From positions 1 to 52,526 of the forward strand of contig WRLD01000020.1 of the NCBI GenBank assembly GCA_009777845.1: a DNA stretch of 52,526 nucleotides, given 5' to 3'. The notes below the pieces were generated by a model. The model was not told where the DNA came from and searched no databases. It saw only the letters and a program-made list of their open reading frames with translations. Positions 31,334-39,982 of this stretch are shown here, piece by piece (the stretch's first letter is position 1; each line of letters opens with the position of its first letter). The position numbers were made by a program, and so were the translations under genes. This DNA is from Defluviitaleaceae bacterium (GTDB lineage: Bacteria > Bacillota > Clostridia > Lachnospirales > WQUN01).

Positions 31334-31918
31334 TCACAACCCACGTCCCACTTCAAAGGCTGTAGCCAAGTGCTTATCCCAATTTGCCAATCTTTTTTCC
31401 ATATTACTCTTTGTTGTTTGGTCTAACACAATCATACTTTTTTCTTTTACGCGGTCGAACATTCTATCGCCGAGCATTACAGCCTTCATGCTATCATAAT
31501 ATCCATACTCTTTCAAATGCTGTAACGAATGACCGGCAACGCAAATAACCAAGCCCTTATCTAGCTGTTTCATGCTCCTTTTGCCATACGCAAAGCCCAC
31601 TGTCCAAACTCTGTTGAACCAGCCTACTAACTTAGCGGGGGCTTCCGTCCAAAAAACAGGATAAATAAATACAATGGCATCACTGGCGTTTATTTTGCGT
31701 TGCTCTGCGAGTACGTCGTCTGGTACTGGTAAATCCTCTCGGCAATTAGCCTCGCGCAGGTATTCATTTTCGCTCATATCGGTGACAAAGCCCATTTTAT
31801 ACAAATCTGATAACACATAGGGATGTGCAGCAGCTTCTAGCCCTTTAATAAAACTATCTCTTACATTTTTTGTAAAGGAATCCTCGCTTGGGTGTGCATA
31901 AACAATAAAGACTTTCAA
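31334..31918 (-). CDS. NAD(P)H:quinone oxidoreductase-like flavoprotein
   Basis: The 194-aa protein has the flavodoxin-like fold of the NQO/MdaB/KefF family. The N-terminal strand and FMN loop read KVFIVYAHPSEDSFTKNVRD, and the hydride-site region DAIVFIYPVFWTEAPAKLVG and WFNRVWTVGFAYG, where the WxEAPAxLKGWxDRV pattern is diagnostic. It should reduce quinones or other electrophiles with NAD(P)H. The start is a TTG behind GAGGTGATG. It is monocistronic. Confidence 0.85.
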   Translation of the reverse strand: MKVFIVYAHPSEDSFTKNVRDSFIKGLEAAAHPYVLSDLYKMGFVTDMSENEYLREANCREDLPVPDDVLAEQRKINASDAIVFIYPVFWTEAPAKLVGWFNRVWTVGFAYGKRSMKQLDKGLVICVAGHSLQHLKEYGYYDSMKAVMLGDRMFDRVKEKSMIVLDQTTKSNMEKRLANWDKHLATAFEVGRGL

Positions 31919-31980
31919 GCCGACATCACCTCATTCATGGCGATTTGATTTAAGGCAATAATTGCCAATTTTTAGGGTTT

Positions 31981-32085
31981 TTGTAGGGGACGAGCTTGCA
32001 GGCAGTAAGGTGTTGTCTAAGTAGTTTTCTTAGACAACACCTTACGCCGACCCTGCTCGTCCCGCGTTTACCTCGCTCTGCGTTT
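31981..32085. repeat. A-family element with nested D hairpin
   Basis: It starts TTGTAGGGGACGAGC and contains a D hairpin (32007-32043): AAGGTGTTGTCTAAG and CTTAGACAACACCTT pair perfectly over 15 bp around a 7-nt loop. ACGCCGACC and a right A part lacking the CCCCTACAA end follow. Confidence 0.85.
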
Positions 32086-32511
32086 TTAGTTTTGGTTTTC
32101 GTTCATTTTATTATTTTCACGCCACTTAATGTATTCCTCAATATCAGACTCTACTAACTTTAGACAAGCCGCTAATACAGCTAAATCATCTAAATAACCT
32201 ATAATCGGTATAGTGTCGGGTATAAGGTCTATGGGTGACAAAAAATAAGATAATGCACTAATAATGGCTATAATAGAGCCTAACGGTATATCGGTATATT
32301 CTTTCTTTATATAACTTCTTATCAGTAATATCATAGTTGGGACAATGGCTAATTTTTCACCTGCGACTGGAATTACTTTTAGTTTCTTCTCAAGTTTCAA
32401 AAGAAATTTTTCAATTTTATTATTATCGCCTAAAATTTTTTCTGCCTTATTATAGCCTTTTTCTAATTCTTCATAAGCCATTTTTTCATCAAAATTGACT
32501 ATTTCTTCCAT
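32086..32511 (-). CDS. YkvA/DUF1232 family membrane protein
   Basis: The 141-aa protein carries the DUF1232 signature ALSYFLSPIDLIPDTIPIIG followed by YLDDLAVLAACLKLVESDIE at about residues 87-125, with two hydrophobic helices. The family (B. subtilis YkvA) has no agreed function. The gene is A/T-rich relative to dnaB and has a strong AAAGGAGG site. It is separated from dnaB by ~75 bp and could be its downstream partner by read-through. Confidence 0.85.
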   Translation of the reverse strand: MEEIVNFDEKMAYEELEKGYNKAEKILGDNNKIEKFLLKLEKKLKVIPVAGEKLAIVPTMILLIRSYIKKEYTDIPLGSIIAIISALSYFLSPIDLIPDTIPIIGYLDDLAVLAACLKLVESDIEEYIKWRENNKMNENQN

Positions 32512-32587
32512 AAATAATCCTCCTTTTTGATAATATTGAGATTATAATTGCGGTATTGCTGTGGTTTTTTGCATATTAGTCTATCCC

Positions 32588-33937
32588 TCACCCATGATGC
32601 GCCAAATTCCCGAACTTAGTCAAAGCCCCAAGATACGCCAGCTCTACAGTACCCACCGGCCCATTCCTCTGCTTGGCAATAATTACCTCGGCGTGGCCTT
32701 TTTTTAGTGTTTCGGGGTTGTAGTATTCGTCGCGGTACAGGAACGCCACCACGTCCGCGTCTTGTTCGATTGCGCCCGATTCGCGCAGGTCGGAGAGCAT
32801 GGGTCGGTGGTCTTTGCGTGCTTCCACCGCGCGTGAAAGCTGTGCCGCCACTAGCAAGGGTACGTTTAGCTCCTTAGCCAAGCCCTTTAGCGAGCGAGAA
32901 ATCTCAGATATTTCCAACTGGCGCGATTCGGGGCGGCTGCTTGCGCTTGCGGACATCAATTGCAGGTAGTCCACGACCACTAGCCCTAGGTTTTTTTCCA
33001 GCTTTAGGCGGCGGCATTTTGCCCGCATTTCGGTAATGGAAATGCCTGGCGTGTCGTCAATAAAAATCGGCGCGTTGGACAATCTGCCCATGCTTTCGGA
33101 TATTTTTTCCCAGTCCTCGTCGGTGAGCGCGCCTGTGCGTATTCGCTGGGAATCCACGCTTGCCTCGGCGGCAATAAGCCTGTTTCCGAGCTGCTCCTTG
33201 GACATTTCTAGGCTAAAAATAGCGGTGGGAACGCCTTTTTTTACTGCGGCGTGCTGTGCGATATTTAGCAAAAACGCGGTCTTTCCCATAGACGGCCTTG
33301 CGCCGACCAAAATTAGCTCCGAGGGCTGCAAGCCCGCCGTGCGTTTGTCAAAATCTGTAAAGCCAGTTTCCACGCCTGTCACCGCGCCTTGATTCTCGTA
33401 AAGCTCCTCCAGCTTGTTCATGGCGGTTACAAGCACGTCTTGGATATGCACAAAATCGCTGTTTGCCGCGCCCTGCGATATTTCAAAAATGCTCTTTTCG
33501 GCGCGTTCGAGAATGGCGGCGGCTTCTTCCTTTGCCTCGAAGCCCGCGTTTACGATAAAGCTCGCCGCCTTAATTAGCTTCCGCAGCAGCGATTTTTCCC
33601 ATATAATTTGTGCGTGGCGGTGCGTGTGCGCGGACGTATAGTATGTAGACGCAAGCTCCACAATTCGCTCACGTCCGTTTGTTATTTGCTCCAAAAGCCC
33701 TTTTTCCGCGAGCTTGTCACTAAGCGTTACCACGTCTACGGGAATATTTCGGGAATACAGCTCAATCATTGTTTCGTAAATTTTTTGGTTGTCGGGACGA
33801 TAAAAATCCTCGCCCGTGATAATTTCGTTGGCGGCAATAATCGCCTCGCGGTCAAACAACATTCCCGCAAGCACAGCAAGCTCCGCCTCCTGGTCGTTGG
33901 GCGGAATACGCGGCGCTCTAAGCTCCTGTTCGTTCAT
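32588..33937 (-). CDS. dnaB: Replicative DNA helicase DnaB
   Basis: The hexameric helicase that unwinds DNA at the replication fork (named dnaC in B. subtilis). The 449-aa protein has the N-terminal DnaB domain ([18 protein letters not shown]), Walker [15 protein letters not shown] near residue 212, Walker [13 protein letters not shown], and the RecA-fold motif [21 protein letters not shown]. Its ATG overlaps the rplI stop (ATGA), the order rplI-dnaB being standard in Bacillota. Confidence 0.97.
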   Translation of the reverse strand: MNEQELRAPRIPPNDQEAELAVLAGMLFDREAIIAANEIITGEDFYRPDNQKIYETMIELYSRNIPVDVVTLSDKLAEKGLLEQITNGRERIVELASTYYTSAHTHRHAQIIWEKSLLRKLIKAASFIVNAGFEAKEEAAAILERAEKSIFEISQGAANSDFVHIQDVLVTAMNKLEELYENQGAVTGVETGFTDFDKRTAGLQPSELILVGARPSMGKTAFLLNIAQHAAVKKGVPTAIFSLEMSKEQLGNRLIAAEASVDSQRIRTGALTDEDWEKISESMGRLSNAPIFIDDTPGISITEMRAKCRRLKLEKNLGLVVVDYLQLMSASASSRPESRQLEISEISRSLKGLAKELNVPLLVAAQLSRAVEARKDHRPMLSDLRESGAIEQDADVVAFLYRDEYYNPETLKKGHAEVIIAKQRNGPVGTVELAYLGALTKFGNLAHHG

Positions 33938-34377
33938 TGCTTAACCAGTTCAAATGTAATCGTCACTTTAACATTTGGGTGCAAATTTATTTGCGCGGTA
34001 TGCTCGCCCAGCGTTTTTACCGCCTGCACATTGTATTTTTTCTTGTCAACGGCAACGCCAAGCTGTGATTGCACGGCTTCCGCCACCTCTTTATTGGAAA
34101 TCGAGCCGAACATCTTGCCGCCATCGCCTACCTTGACAGGAATTTTCACCTGCGCGCCCTTTAGCTTGTCGGCTATGGCTTGCGCCGCCGCCACTTCCTG
34201 ATTAAATTTGTGTTCGGCTTTCTTTTTTTGCGCATCTAGCTGGGAAAGGTTAGCTTTTGTGGCTTCTGTAGCTAGTTTTCGCGGCAGTAGGAAATTTAGC
34301 GCGTGGCCGTCTGATGCGTTCACTATGTCGCCCTTTTTTCCTACGCCCTTTACGTCTTGCAGTAGAATTACTTGCAT
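33934..34377 (-). CDS. rplI: 50S ribosomal protein L9
   Basis: L9 binds 23S rRNA with its N-domain. The 147-aa protein begins [20 protein letters not shown], has the long connecting helix, and ends with the C-terminal domain ([16 protein letters not shown]). An in-frame GTG nine bases upstream lies inside the ribosome site, so the ATG at 34377 (AGGAAG, ~8 bases) is preferred. It is cotranscribed with dnaB. Confidence 0.96.
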   Translation of the reverse strand: MQVILLQDVKGVGKKGDIVNASDGHALNFLLPRKLATEATKANLSQLDAQKKKAEHKFNQEVAAAQAIADKLKGAQVKIPVKVGDGGKMFGSISNKEVAEAVQSQLGVAVDKKKYNVQAVKTLGEHTAQINLHPNVKVTITFELVKQ

Positions 34378-34397
34378 TGGGTTCACTTCCTTTTTTT

Positions 34398-34418
34398 AGG
34401 CGAAAGCGAGGTTCGCCT
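34398..34418 (-). promoter_or_regulatory. Hairpin in the rplI 5' leader
   Basis: AGGCGAA and TTCGCCT form a perfect 7-bp stem with a 7-nt loop, ending 7 bases before the AGGAAG ribosome site of rplI. It could tune rplI-dnaB translation, or be chance. Confidence 0.35.
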
Positions 34419-34524
34419 TTAACATGTATAGAGTGTAATTTACCTAGGGCGGGAACGCAATGGGAACAAATGTTCGTGTGGTTTGGGGGGTGGGGGTTTT
34501 GAGGGCGTGGATAGGGGATTTAAA

Positions 34525-34840
34525 GGATTATGGAACGCGGATTTTCGCGGATTTGACGGATTTTCGCGGATTCTATGGATTTAGCGGAATATCGTGGATA
34601 TGTTTTTGTGAGGGGTGAGTTTAAGGGTATGGAACGCGGATTTGGCGGATTTGTCGGATTTGCGCAGATTTTGCGGATTCGTTCGTGGGAAAATCTGCGT
34701 AGTGCGGTGCGTGTTTCATTAGTTTTGAATGAATGCGAGAAAGAATCCGCGTAATCCGTGAAAATCCGCTAAATCCGTGTTTGATTCTTTTAAAAAATCC
34801 GCGAAAATCCGCGTTCCATGCCTTAAAAAAATCCACGTTG
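34525..34840. repeat. B-family repeat cluster
   Basis: Direct units (TGGAACGCGGATTTTCGCGG) at 34530-34680 face inverted units (AATCCGCGAAAATCCGCG) at 34745-34820. The ~1.1-kb gap between rplI and the TM2 gene holds only repeats of families B, C, A and D, plus a G-rich run at 34485-34517. Confidence 0.85.
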
Positions 34841-34843
34841 CAT

Positions 34844-35019
34844 TGCCTGCCGTGCCTCGCTCCCTCTGCTTTGTGCCTCTGTGCGAACTACTGTGTGAAA
34901 ATCTTTTTGATAAATAATGAACGTAGGTAAGACGTATAACTCCCATTCTTTAGTTAAAAGATTTTTTCACACAGAGGCACAGAGGCACAGAGGCACAGAG
35001 GGAGCGAAGCACAGCAGAC
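34844..35019. repeat. C-family inverted-repeat element
   Basis: Outer arms TGCCTGCCGTGCCTCGCTCC and GGGAGCGAAGCACAGCAGAC enclose inner TGTGTGAAAATCTTTT and AAAAGATTTTTTCACACA. The centre is as in the other copies, and the right arm has an extra 'cagaggca' unit. Confidence 0.9.
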
Positions 35020-35092
35020 ACGAAACGCAGATTAAAATATTGCGTTTGTTGTGGGGATTTGCAGTTTTTTTGGGGGGGGATTTGCAGGTTTT

Positions 35093-35305
35093 TTGTAGGG
35101 GACGGATTTATCCGTCCCGAGGTTGCCTCGCTCTGCGTTAATGGACGTTACTCGCCCCTACCCCCGCACGTTCGTCAATTTATAACGGACAACGTCACAT
35201 CAAGCAGGCAGTAAGGTGTTGTCTAAGTGATTTTCTTAGACAACACCGCACGCCGACCAATTCGGTACGTACCAACCTCGGGGCGGATAAATCCGCCCCC
35301 TACAA
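35093..35305. repeat. A-family element with inserted D hairpin
   Basis: It is bounded by TTGTAGGGG and CCCCTACAA like other A copies, but is 213 bp long. The extra ~100 bp contain a D hairpin (AAGGTGTTGTCTAAG, loop, CTTAGACAACACC, then GCACGCCGACC). A B fragment follows at about 35345-35420. Confidence 0.9.
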
Positions 35306-35566
35306 AACCTTGCAAATTCCCTTAACCCAGCGGCTTAACAAATGATTTATAGTACACGGATTTGACGGATTTTCACGGATTTTGCGTATTCGTTCGTGGG
35401 AAAATCCGCATAATCAGAAATCAAGACTAATGACCTCTTGGCACTAGTCTACTCTTTTCTTATAGCTTAAAAAGGAAGCGGTAAAACTTGACAAACACGA
35501 ATTGTTATCTTATTATTTTGTCGGATTGTGAGATTATTGATTTTAGAATAACAGGAGGGCAAAATT

Positions 35567-35779
35567 ATGCCACAACCAACAAAAAGCAAGACAGCCGCAA
35601 TACTTCTTTCATTTTTCCTCGGGGGCTTGGGAATAGACCGTTTTTACTTAGGCTATACAGGCATGGGGGTATTAAAGCTTCTAACGGCAGGTGGCTTTGG
35701 GATTATTGCGATAATCGACTTTGTTCGCATTATCATAGGCAGTCTTAAACCCGCAGATGGTTCTGAGTGGTTGCCGTAG
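35567..35779 (+). CDS. TM2 domain protein
   Basis: The 70-aa membrane protein shows the TM2 domain: KTAAILLSFFLGGLGIDRFY with the conserved Asp-Arg-Phe-Tyr turn, then LGYTGMGVLKLLTAGGFGI and a second helix IIAIIDFVRIII. The function of free TM2 proteins in bacteria is unknown. An AGGAGGG site 8 bases before the ATG fixes the start. Confidence 0.9.
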   Translation: MPQPTKSKTAAILLSFFLGGLGIDRFYLGYTGMGVLKLLTAGGFGIIAIIDFVRIIIGSLKPADGSEWLP

Positions 35780-35794
35780 CATTGAAGCATGTCG

Positions 35795-35905
35795 AAACAC
35801 GGATTTACACGGATTTTCCCACGAGCGAATCCGCGAAATCCGTTAAATCCGTGTTTAGTTATTTTAAAAAATCCGCGGAAATCCGCTAAATCCGCGTTCC
35901 ATCTT
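35795..35905. repeat. B-family repeat cluster
   Basis: A short direct unit (AACACGGATTTACACGGATT) is followed by several inverted units ending AAATCCGCGTTCCAT. It lies between the convergent TM2 and transglutaminase genes. Confidence 0.8.
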
Positions 35906-35930
35906 TTTTAAATATTTCACGGAATATTTT

Positions 35931-36629
35931 CTAACACCCCCGAATCCTCCCCACCGCCCGATTCATACTATACCGCACTACATACCGAAACATAAAGCCC
36001 TTAAACCACCCCACATTTTGCCTATACCGCCCAAACAGCTCATCGGGGCTGTCAAACACGCCTAAATCGGCGATTATGCCGTCTTTTTGTATATATGTGT
36101 CGCACTCGTTCCAGTCCACTGGTGGGCTTTGCAGGTCTGGCGTAGCCACCGCATAACCACAAAACGAGCCTTTGCAGCCCTTGAACTTGGCTTGCAAGCC
36201 GCCCAAGTAATCCATGTCTAGGATAAATCCCTCTAGGTTTAGCCACCGTCCATTGTAATGAATTTCCACCCATGAATGCAGGATTTCCCTTGGCGATTGC
36301 TTGTAATAAAAGCCGTTGAGCGTGCCTTTTTGTATGATTTTGTCCACGAAAAAGCCATGTATGCGGCAGGGAACGCCCACGGCGCGGAGCAACGCCATAA
36401 ACAGCGTGCCTTTGGTGTTGCATTGCCCGTAGCCGTCACGCAAAACATCAACGGCGGCTATATCGTCGGCCTTGTTGTACCCGAATTTAATCTCGTCGCG
36501 TATGAAATTGTACACGGCGCGAATCCGCTCTTTTTCGCCCAAATCACGCCATGCGCGGCTATGTATGAGCGATTGTATTTCGGGGGTGTTGTAGTTGAGT
36601 AGCGTGGTTTCTTTTAGTAAATGCTCCAT
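35931..36629 (-). CDS. Transglutaminase-like domain protein
   Basis: The 232-aa protein has a transglutaminase/protease-like fold: YNFIRDEIKFGYN, then VLRDGYGQCNTKGTLFMALL with the predicted nucleophile Cys near residue 90, then LHSWVEIHYNGRWLNLEGFI with the His, and a following Asp (LDMDYLG). No signal peptide, so it is probably cytoplasmic. The substrate is unknown. An AAAGGAGGG site precedes the ATG. Confidence 0.85.
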   Translation of the reverse strand: MEHLLKETTLLNYNTPEIQSLIHSRAWRDLGEKERIRAVYNFIRDEIKFGYNKADDIAAVDVLRDGYGQCNTKGTLFMALLRAVGVPCRIHGFFVDKIIQKGTLNGFYYKQSPREILHSWVEIHYNGRWLNLEGFILDMDYLGGLQAKFKGCKGSFCGYAVATPDLQSPPVDWNECDTYIQKDGIIADLGVFDSPDELFGRYRQNVGWFKGFMFRYVVRYSMNRAVGRIRGC

Positions 36630-36658
36630 TACGCCCTCCTTTTTTATTTGCTAGAAAG

Positions 36659-36706
36659 CTGTTAAGGCTTCGAGGCGACATTCCCATCATGGGACAGTCG
36701 GAGAAA
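36659..36706 (+). repeat. E-family repeat at the methyltransferase 3' end
   Basis: CTGTTAAGGCTTCGAGGCGA leads to CATTCCCATCATGGGACAGT and CGGAGAAA, matching the ends of the 28199 copy but lacking its D-like middle. It supplies the last ~14 codons and the stop of the methyltransferase. A GGGGC-AAC-GCCCC hairpin adjoins it. Confidence 0.8.
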
Positions 36707-37321
36707 AGGGGCAACGCCCCCTTTCACGATTTGCATAATACCTCTCTTATAAATTCCCGTTACGCAAAAGTCATTCTCAGCAAACAGCCCCTTTAGCCGT
36801 CTGTGGCTAAACAGCTTATTGTCGCCCGCCTTGTACAGCGGCGAAAAAAGGTCGAATATATGCCGTACCCCAAACGGAAGCCATATTTCGGCTACAATCA
36901 GAGTGCCGCTCGGTTTAAGGACGCGCTTGGCTTCTCGGAAAAAATTACGCGGCTCGTTCAGATGATGAAGCACACAGCAAGTGACAACCACGTCAAGGCT
37001 GCAATCGTCAAAGGGCAGCTTTTCGCCGCTGCCTACCGAAAAATCAATGTCGGCGTACCGCCCCTTGCACTCGTCAATCATGCTTGGGGAAATATCAATG
37101 CCAAACGCCCGCACATTCGCCTTGCGTTTCAACGCGCCGATAAGCGTTCCGTTTCCGCAGCCGACATCAAGCAAAAAATCGCCGTCTTTTGCCTTGCAAA
37201 GTTCGAGCATCTTCGCCTTAAAATCCGCCGTCATTCTGCCGTCTGGGGTTGTGTCGTAGTTGCGTGCAATGCTGTTGTATTTTTGGATTGAATACTTTTC
37301 GTGCTTGTTTGATTGGTTCAT
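36662..37321 (-). CDS. Class I SAM-dependent methyltransferase
   Basis: The 219-aa protein is a Rossmann-fold methyltransferase (UbiE/Methyltransf_11 type). Motif I is LLDVGCGNGTLIGAL, motif II FGIDISPSMIDECKGR, and the later motifs are GEKLPFDDCSLDVVVTCCVL and LKPSGTLIVAEIW. The ATG at 37321 has AAAGGAG before it; longer frames start inside the promoter. The last ~14 residues (PFLRLSHDGNVASKP-like) come from repeat E, so the natural C-terminus was probably replaced. It is divergent from an HxlR regulator sharing its promoter. Confidence 0.85.
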   Translation of the reverse strand: MNQSNKHEKYSIQKYNSIARNYDTTPDGRMTADFKAKMLELCKAKDGDFLLDVGCGNGTLIGALKRKANVRAFGIDISPSMIDECKGRYADIDFSVGSGEKLPFDDCSLDVVVTCCVLHHLNEPRNFFREAKRVLKPSGTLIVAEIWLPFGVRHIFDLFSPLYKAGDNKLFSHRRLKGLFAENDFCVTGIYKRGIMQIVKGGVAPFLRLSHDGNVASKP

Positions 37322-37346
37322 ATTGTTGCTCCTTTCGTATAGTAGT

Positions 37347-37398
37347 ATTATAGTTGTAACAATCCCCATTGCAAGTACCCACTTTATTGTGCTATAGT
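37347..37398. promoter_or_regulatory. Divergent promoters sharing one palindromic -35 box
   Basis: TTGCAA (37369-37374) reads the same on both strands. To the right, 18 bases on, lies TGCTATAGT (extended -10) for the HxlR gene; to the left, after 16 bases, TATAAT serves the methyltransferase on the minus strand. Copies of TACT (TTACTAAAAAGGTACTAAG) just downstream may be the HxlR operator. Confidence 0.55.
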
Positions 37399-37447
37399 TA
37401 CTAAAAAGGTACTAAGCTAGGCAAATAATTCCCATAAGAGGTAAAAA

Positions 37448-37816
37448 ATGGACGATTGCAACAAAACCAACTGCCCTGTAGTCGCGACCCTAAACATGGT
37501 CGGCGGCAAGTACAAGGCCCTTATCCTTTGGCATTTGGCTATTTCGGAGCAGGGCATAAAGCGGTTCGGCGAGCTACGCAAGCTCATTCCGCAAGCCACG
37601 CAAAAAATGCTCACACAGCAGCTGCGCGAGCTAGAGGACGACAACCTGATTATCCGCACGGTTTACCCCGTTGTGCCGCCTAAGGTCGAGTATCGGCTGT
37701 CCGAGCTTGGACAAAGCATAACTCCTATTTTGGAGGCAATGCGCGCTTGGGGTATGGACTATATGAAAAGCAAGGGAATGGAAGCGAATTGTTTTATGAC
37801 GGTTGCGGTTAAATGA
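37448..37816 (+). CDS. HxlR family transcriptional regulator
   Basis: The 122-aa winged-helix protein shows CPVVATLNMVGGKYKALILW with the conserved Cys of redox/electrophile-sensing members (HypR, YodB), FGELRKLIPQATQKMLTQQL, and a wing ending RTVYPVVPPKVEYRLSELG. It probably controls its own gene and the divergent methyltransferase. Its stop lies 18 bp before the next start, so it is the first gene of a short operon with the 211-aa protein and the EFR1 protein. Confidence 0.9.
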   Translation: MDDCNKTNCPVVATLNMVGGKYKALILWHLAISEQGIKRFGELRKLIPQATQKMLTQQLRELEDDNLIIRTVYPVVPPKVEYRLSELGQSITPILEAMRAWGMDYMKSKGMEANCFMTVAVK

Positions 37817-37833
37817 GAATTTGGAGGTTTAAT

Positions 37834-38469
37834 ATGGATAATTATGAGCGTTTAAGACAAGAGATACGTAAAGCCTATGGGTACTATATAGGAAGAAAAT
37901 CGCTTACGTCTCTCAATGCTTTTATGGATGGGTGTGCTTTTGGGCGGGCTATGAGCGAATGGGAGAGGTCAACAGGGCTTAATCCTTTTGAGCATATTGA
38001 GGAAGTGCGTACCTGCCCAAATTTACACAATGGTGATTATTCATGCAACGATAACTTTGAAGATGAATTTTTTGGATTTCTTGAATTTGTTCACGAACAC
38101 TATAACGTAGATTCACTTATGACCGCACATAGTGGAGATTCTTTAATATCCGAAAAAAGCAGTTCTGAGGAAGAAGCATTTGATAAATATTTCGAGTTGC
38201 AGGATGCTTTCCAAGCACACAAAAATAGCCCCGACTATGTTCCAATTTCCAAACGTCCGTTAGACATCTCAGACTTCTTACACGATGGTTACAGCAGTAT
38301 CGAATATACTAAGGAAGAAGCACTTGCTAAAGAACTCGAATGGGAGGAAGCATACCAAGCATACAAAAACAGCCCCGATTATGTTCCAGATAACGGAGAG
38401 CCGATAGACTTCTCAAAGATTTTTGCAGATATATTGGCGGATTATGACAACGGAAAAAACTCGGATTAA
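37834..38469 (+). CDS. Hypothetical protein with a duplicated C-terminal motif
   Basis: I do not recognise this 211-aa, acidic, soluble protein. Its C-terminal half holds two imperfect copies of a ~45-residue unit: AFQAHKNSPDYVPISKRPLD and AYQAYKNSPDYVPDNGEPID, each preceded by Glu-rich helices and followed by an 'SDFL/SKIF' stretch. The start at 37834 is fixed by TTGGAGG; an upstream in-frame start lacks support. The gene is A/T-rich. It sits between the HxlR and EFR1 genes on the same strand. Confidence 0.7.
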   Translation: MDNYERLRQEIRKAYGYYIGRKSLTSLNAFMDGCAFGRAMSEWERSTGLNPFEHIEEVRTCPNLHNGDYSCNDNFEDEFFGFLEFVHEHYNVDSLMTAHSGDSLISEKSSSEEEAFDKYFELQDAFQAHKNSPDYVPISKRPLDISDFLHDGYSSIEYTKEEALAKELEWEEAYQAYKNSPDYVPDNGEPIDFSKIFADILADYDNGKNSD

Positions 38470-38503
38470 CGAAACTATATGTAAATAAGCATTTGGAGGT
38501 CAT

Positions 38504-39265
38504 ATGGTCGGCATATATTTTAGCGGAACAGGCAACACGCGCTACGCGGTCGAGCGGTTTGTGTCGGCGGTTGGCGGCGGCGAGTGCTTCTCGCTCGAAC
38601 ACAGCGGCGTTGCGGACGAATTGGCGAAGCACGACACGGTAGTTTTTGGCTTTCCAGTTTATTACAGCAATTTGCCAAAAATCGCAAAGGCTTTTATCGC
38701 CGAAAACAAGAACGCTTTCGCAGGCAAAAAGGTGTTCATAATCGCCACAAAAGGGCTGTTTAACGCCCTCGGGGTGGGGTACGCGGCACGGCTATTTAAA
38801 GACTGCGGCGCGCAGCTTATCGGCAGTATGCAGTTAATCATGCCCGACAATATTCGCGACCTGCTAATTATGGAAATCATTTTTACCAAGAATTACAGGA
38901 AAGTAATCGCTAAAGCCGAGCGGAAAATCGCAAAATCGGCGGAAGCGTTTAAATCGGGCAAGCCATTAAAAAGCGGCTTAAATCCGCTGAATTACCTGCT
39001 TGGGTTTTTCCTGCGAAGCCTGTGGTTTTACCCGCGTACAGACGAATATATAACCGCCCCGAAAATAGCGCGCGACAAGTGCAACGGCTGCGGAAAATGC
39101 ACGGAGCTATGCCCTATGCGGAATATTACCGTGGCGGACGGCAAGGCGGTATCGGGCGGAAAATGCACGGCTTGCTACCGTTGCTTTAGTCATTGCCCGA
39201 CAAAGGCGTTGACGATTTTGGGGCGTAGGGTTTATGGGCAGTATGTTTTTGACAACACGCTCTAA
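38504..39265 (+). CDS. EFR1 family flavodoxin-ferredoxin protein
   Basis: The 253-aa protein fuses an N-terminal flavodoxin-like domain (IYFSGTGNTRYAVERF, with the FMN phosphate loop SGTGNT) to a C-terminal 2[4Fe-4S] domain (CNGCGKCTELCP and CTACYRCFSHCP). EFR1 proteins are common in anaerobic Clostridia and are taken to move electrons, though partners are unknown. A TTGGAGG site precedes the ATG. Confidence 0.88.
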   Translation: MVGIYFSGTGNTRYAVERFVSAVGGGECFSLEHSGVADELAKHDTVVFGFPVYYSNLPKIAKAFIAENKNAFAGKKVFIIATKGLFNALGVGYAARLFKDCGAQLIGSMQLIMPDNIRDLLIMEIIFTKNYRKVIAKAERKIAKSAEAFKSGKPLKSGLNPLNYLLGFFLRSLWFYPRTDEYITAPKIARDKCNGCGKCTELCPMRNITVADGKAVSGGKCTACYRCFSHCPTKALTILGRRVYGQYVFDNTL

Positions 39266-39273
39266 GGCAAAAG

Positions 39274-39468
39274 CTACGCAAGCACGGTTTTAGTGCGGCG
39301 GAGCTCTTCTATAGCACAGCGCGTTCTTTCGGCGCGAAGCTCCGTATCTGCGTCGCGTTCCTCTGGCGTTGCATTGAGCAGTCGCTCGTAGTGCCACTCC
39401 CTTATTTTGTGAATATCATCAACGGTGAACGCCGAGGATATATCTGGCTTGGGTATGTTACGAATCAT
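39274..39468 (-). CDS. Probable antitoxin of the PIN module
   Basis: The 64-aa charged protein (HKIREWHYERLLNATPEERD near residues 19-38, followed by a Glu/Arg helix) overlaps the end of the PIN gene by 11 bp. GGGAGGTG lies six bases before the ATG at 39468; the in-frame GTG at 39477 is inside that site. I recognise no family; the antitoxin role comes from position and size. The order toxin-then-antitoxin is the reverse of most VapBC loci. Confidence 0.6.
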   Translation of the reverse strand: MIRNIPKPDISSAFTVDDIHKIREWHYERLLNATPEERDADTELRAERTRCAIEELRRTKTVLA

Positions 39469-39946
39469 CGTCTGCACCTCCCGAGATTAGTATTGTGGGT
39501 GTGTATATCGGCATTTCTCGATAGCCTGCGAGGGCGTTCACACCCTTAACGCCTGATATGGTTTTAATATTTACTAAATGCTTAAAGTTCCATGACACAA
39601 GCATATCGCAATTGTATACACAGGCATAGGCGATATGCTGACAGTCATCAAAGCTCTTTTTTCCTAGTATGCCCGCCTCAAGATACTTTTTCGCAAGCTC
39701 TGTGACCTCGCCTGTCTTTTTCAGCTCAGTGTACTGGATTTTTTGCAGATAGTTCAACAAGCGCGAAAGTTTCGGCTCGGTACAGCCGTCTATCTCCGCC
39801 ATAACCACTGGCGAGAGGAATACCTCGTATTCTTCTGCCTGTATCGCACTCCACAATCGGTGAGTATCGTCCTGCCAATCGGCACGCTCTGGCGCGTCCA
39901 AGTGGCTGACAATGGACGTGTCGAGATATATTTTAAGTTTTTTCAT
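39458..39946 (-). CDS. PIN domain protein (probable toxin)
   Basis: The 162-aa protein has the PIN fold acidic residues: KIYLDTSIVSHLD with Asp near residue 8, an internal Glu (VVMAEIDG), and FDDCQHIAYACVYNCDMLVS with Asp residues. It ends WNFKHLVNIKTISG, typical of VapC-like ribonucleases. It probably cleaves RNA when freed from the small partner gene downstream. Confidence 0.8.
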   Translation of the reverse strand: MKKLKIYLDTSIVSHLDAPERADWQDDTHRLWSAIQAEEYEVFLSPVVMAEIDGCTEPKLSRLLNYLQKIQYTELKKTGEVTELAKKYLEAGILGKKSFDDCQHIAYACVYNCDMLVSWNFKHLVNIKTISGVKGVNALAGYREMPIYTPTILISGGADDDS

Positions 39947-39982
39947 ATGATGATTCCCCTGTCATAAAAAAATAGCTCTATC

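Noticed and set aside
34378..34386. GTG start for rplI nine bases upstream
   Set aside because: It falls within the ribosome site and adds residues absent from L9 proteins.
34485..34517. G-quadruplex upstream of rplI
   Set aside because: G-runs exist (6, 5, 3 and 4 bases), but one loop is about eight bases and the site lies in repeat-rich DNA; too weak to list as a feature.
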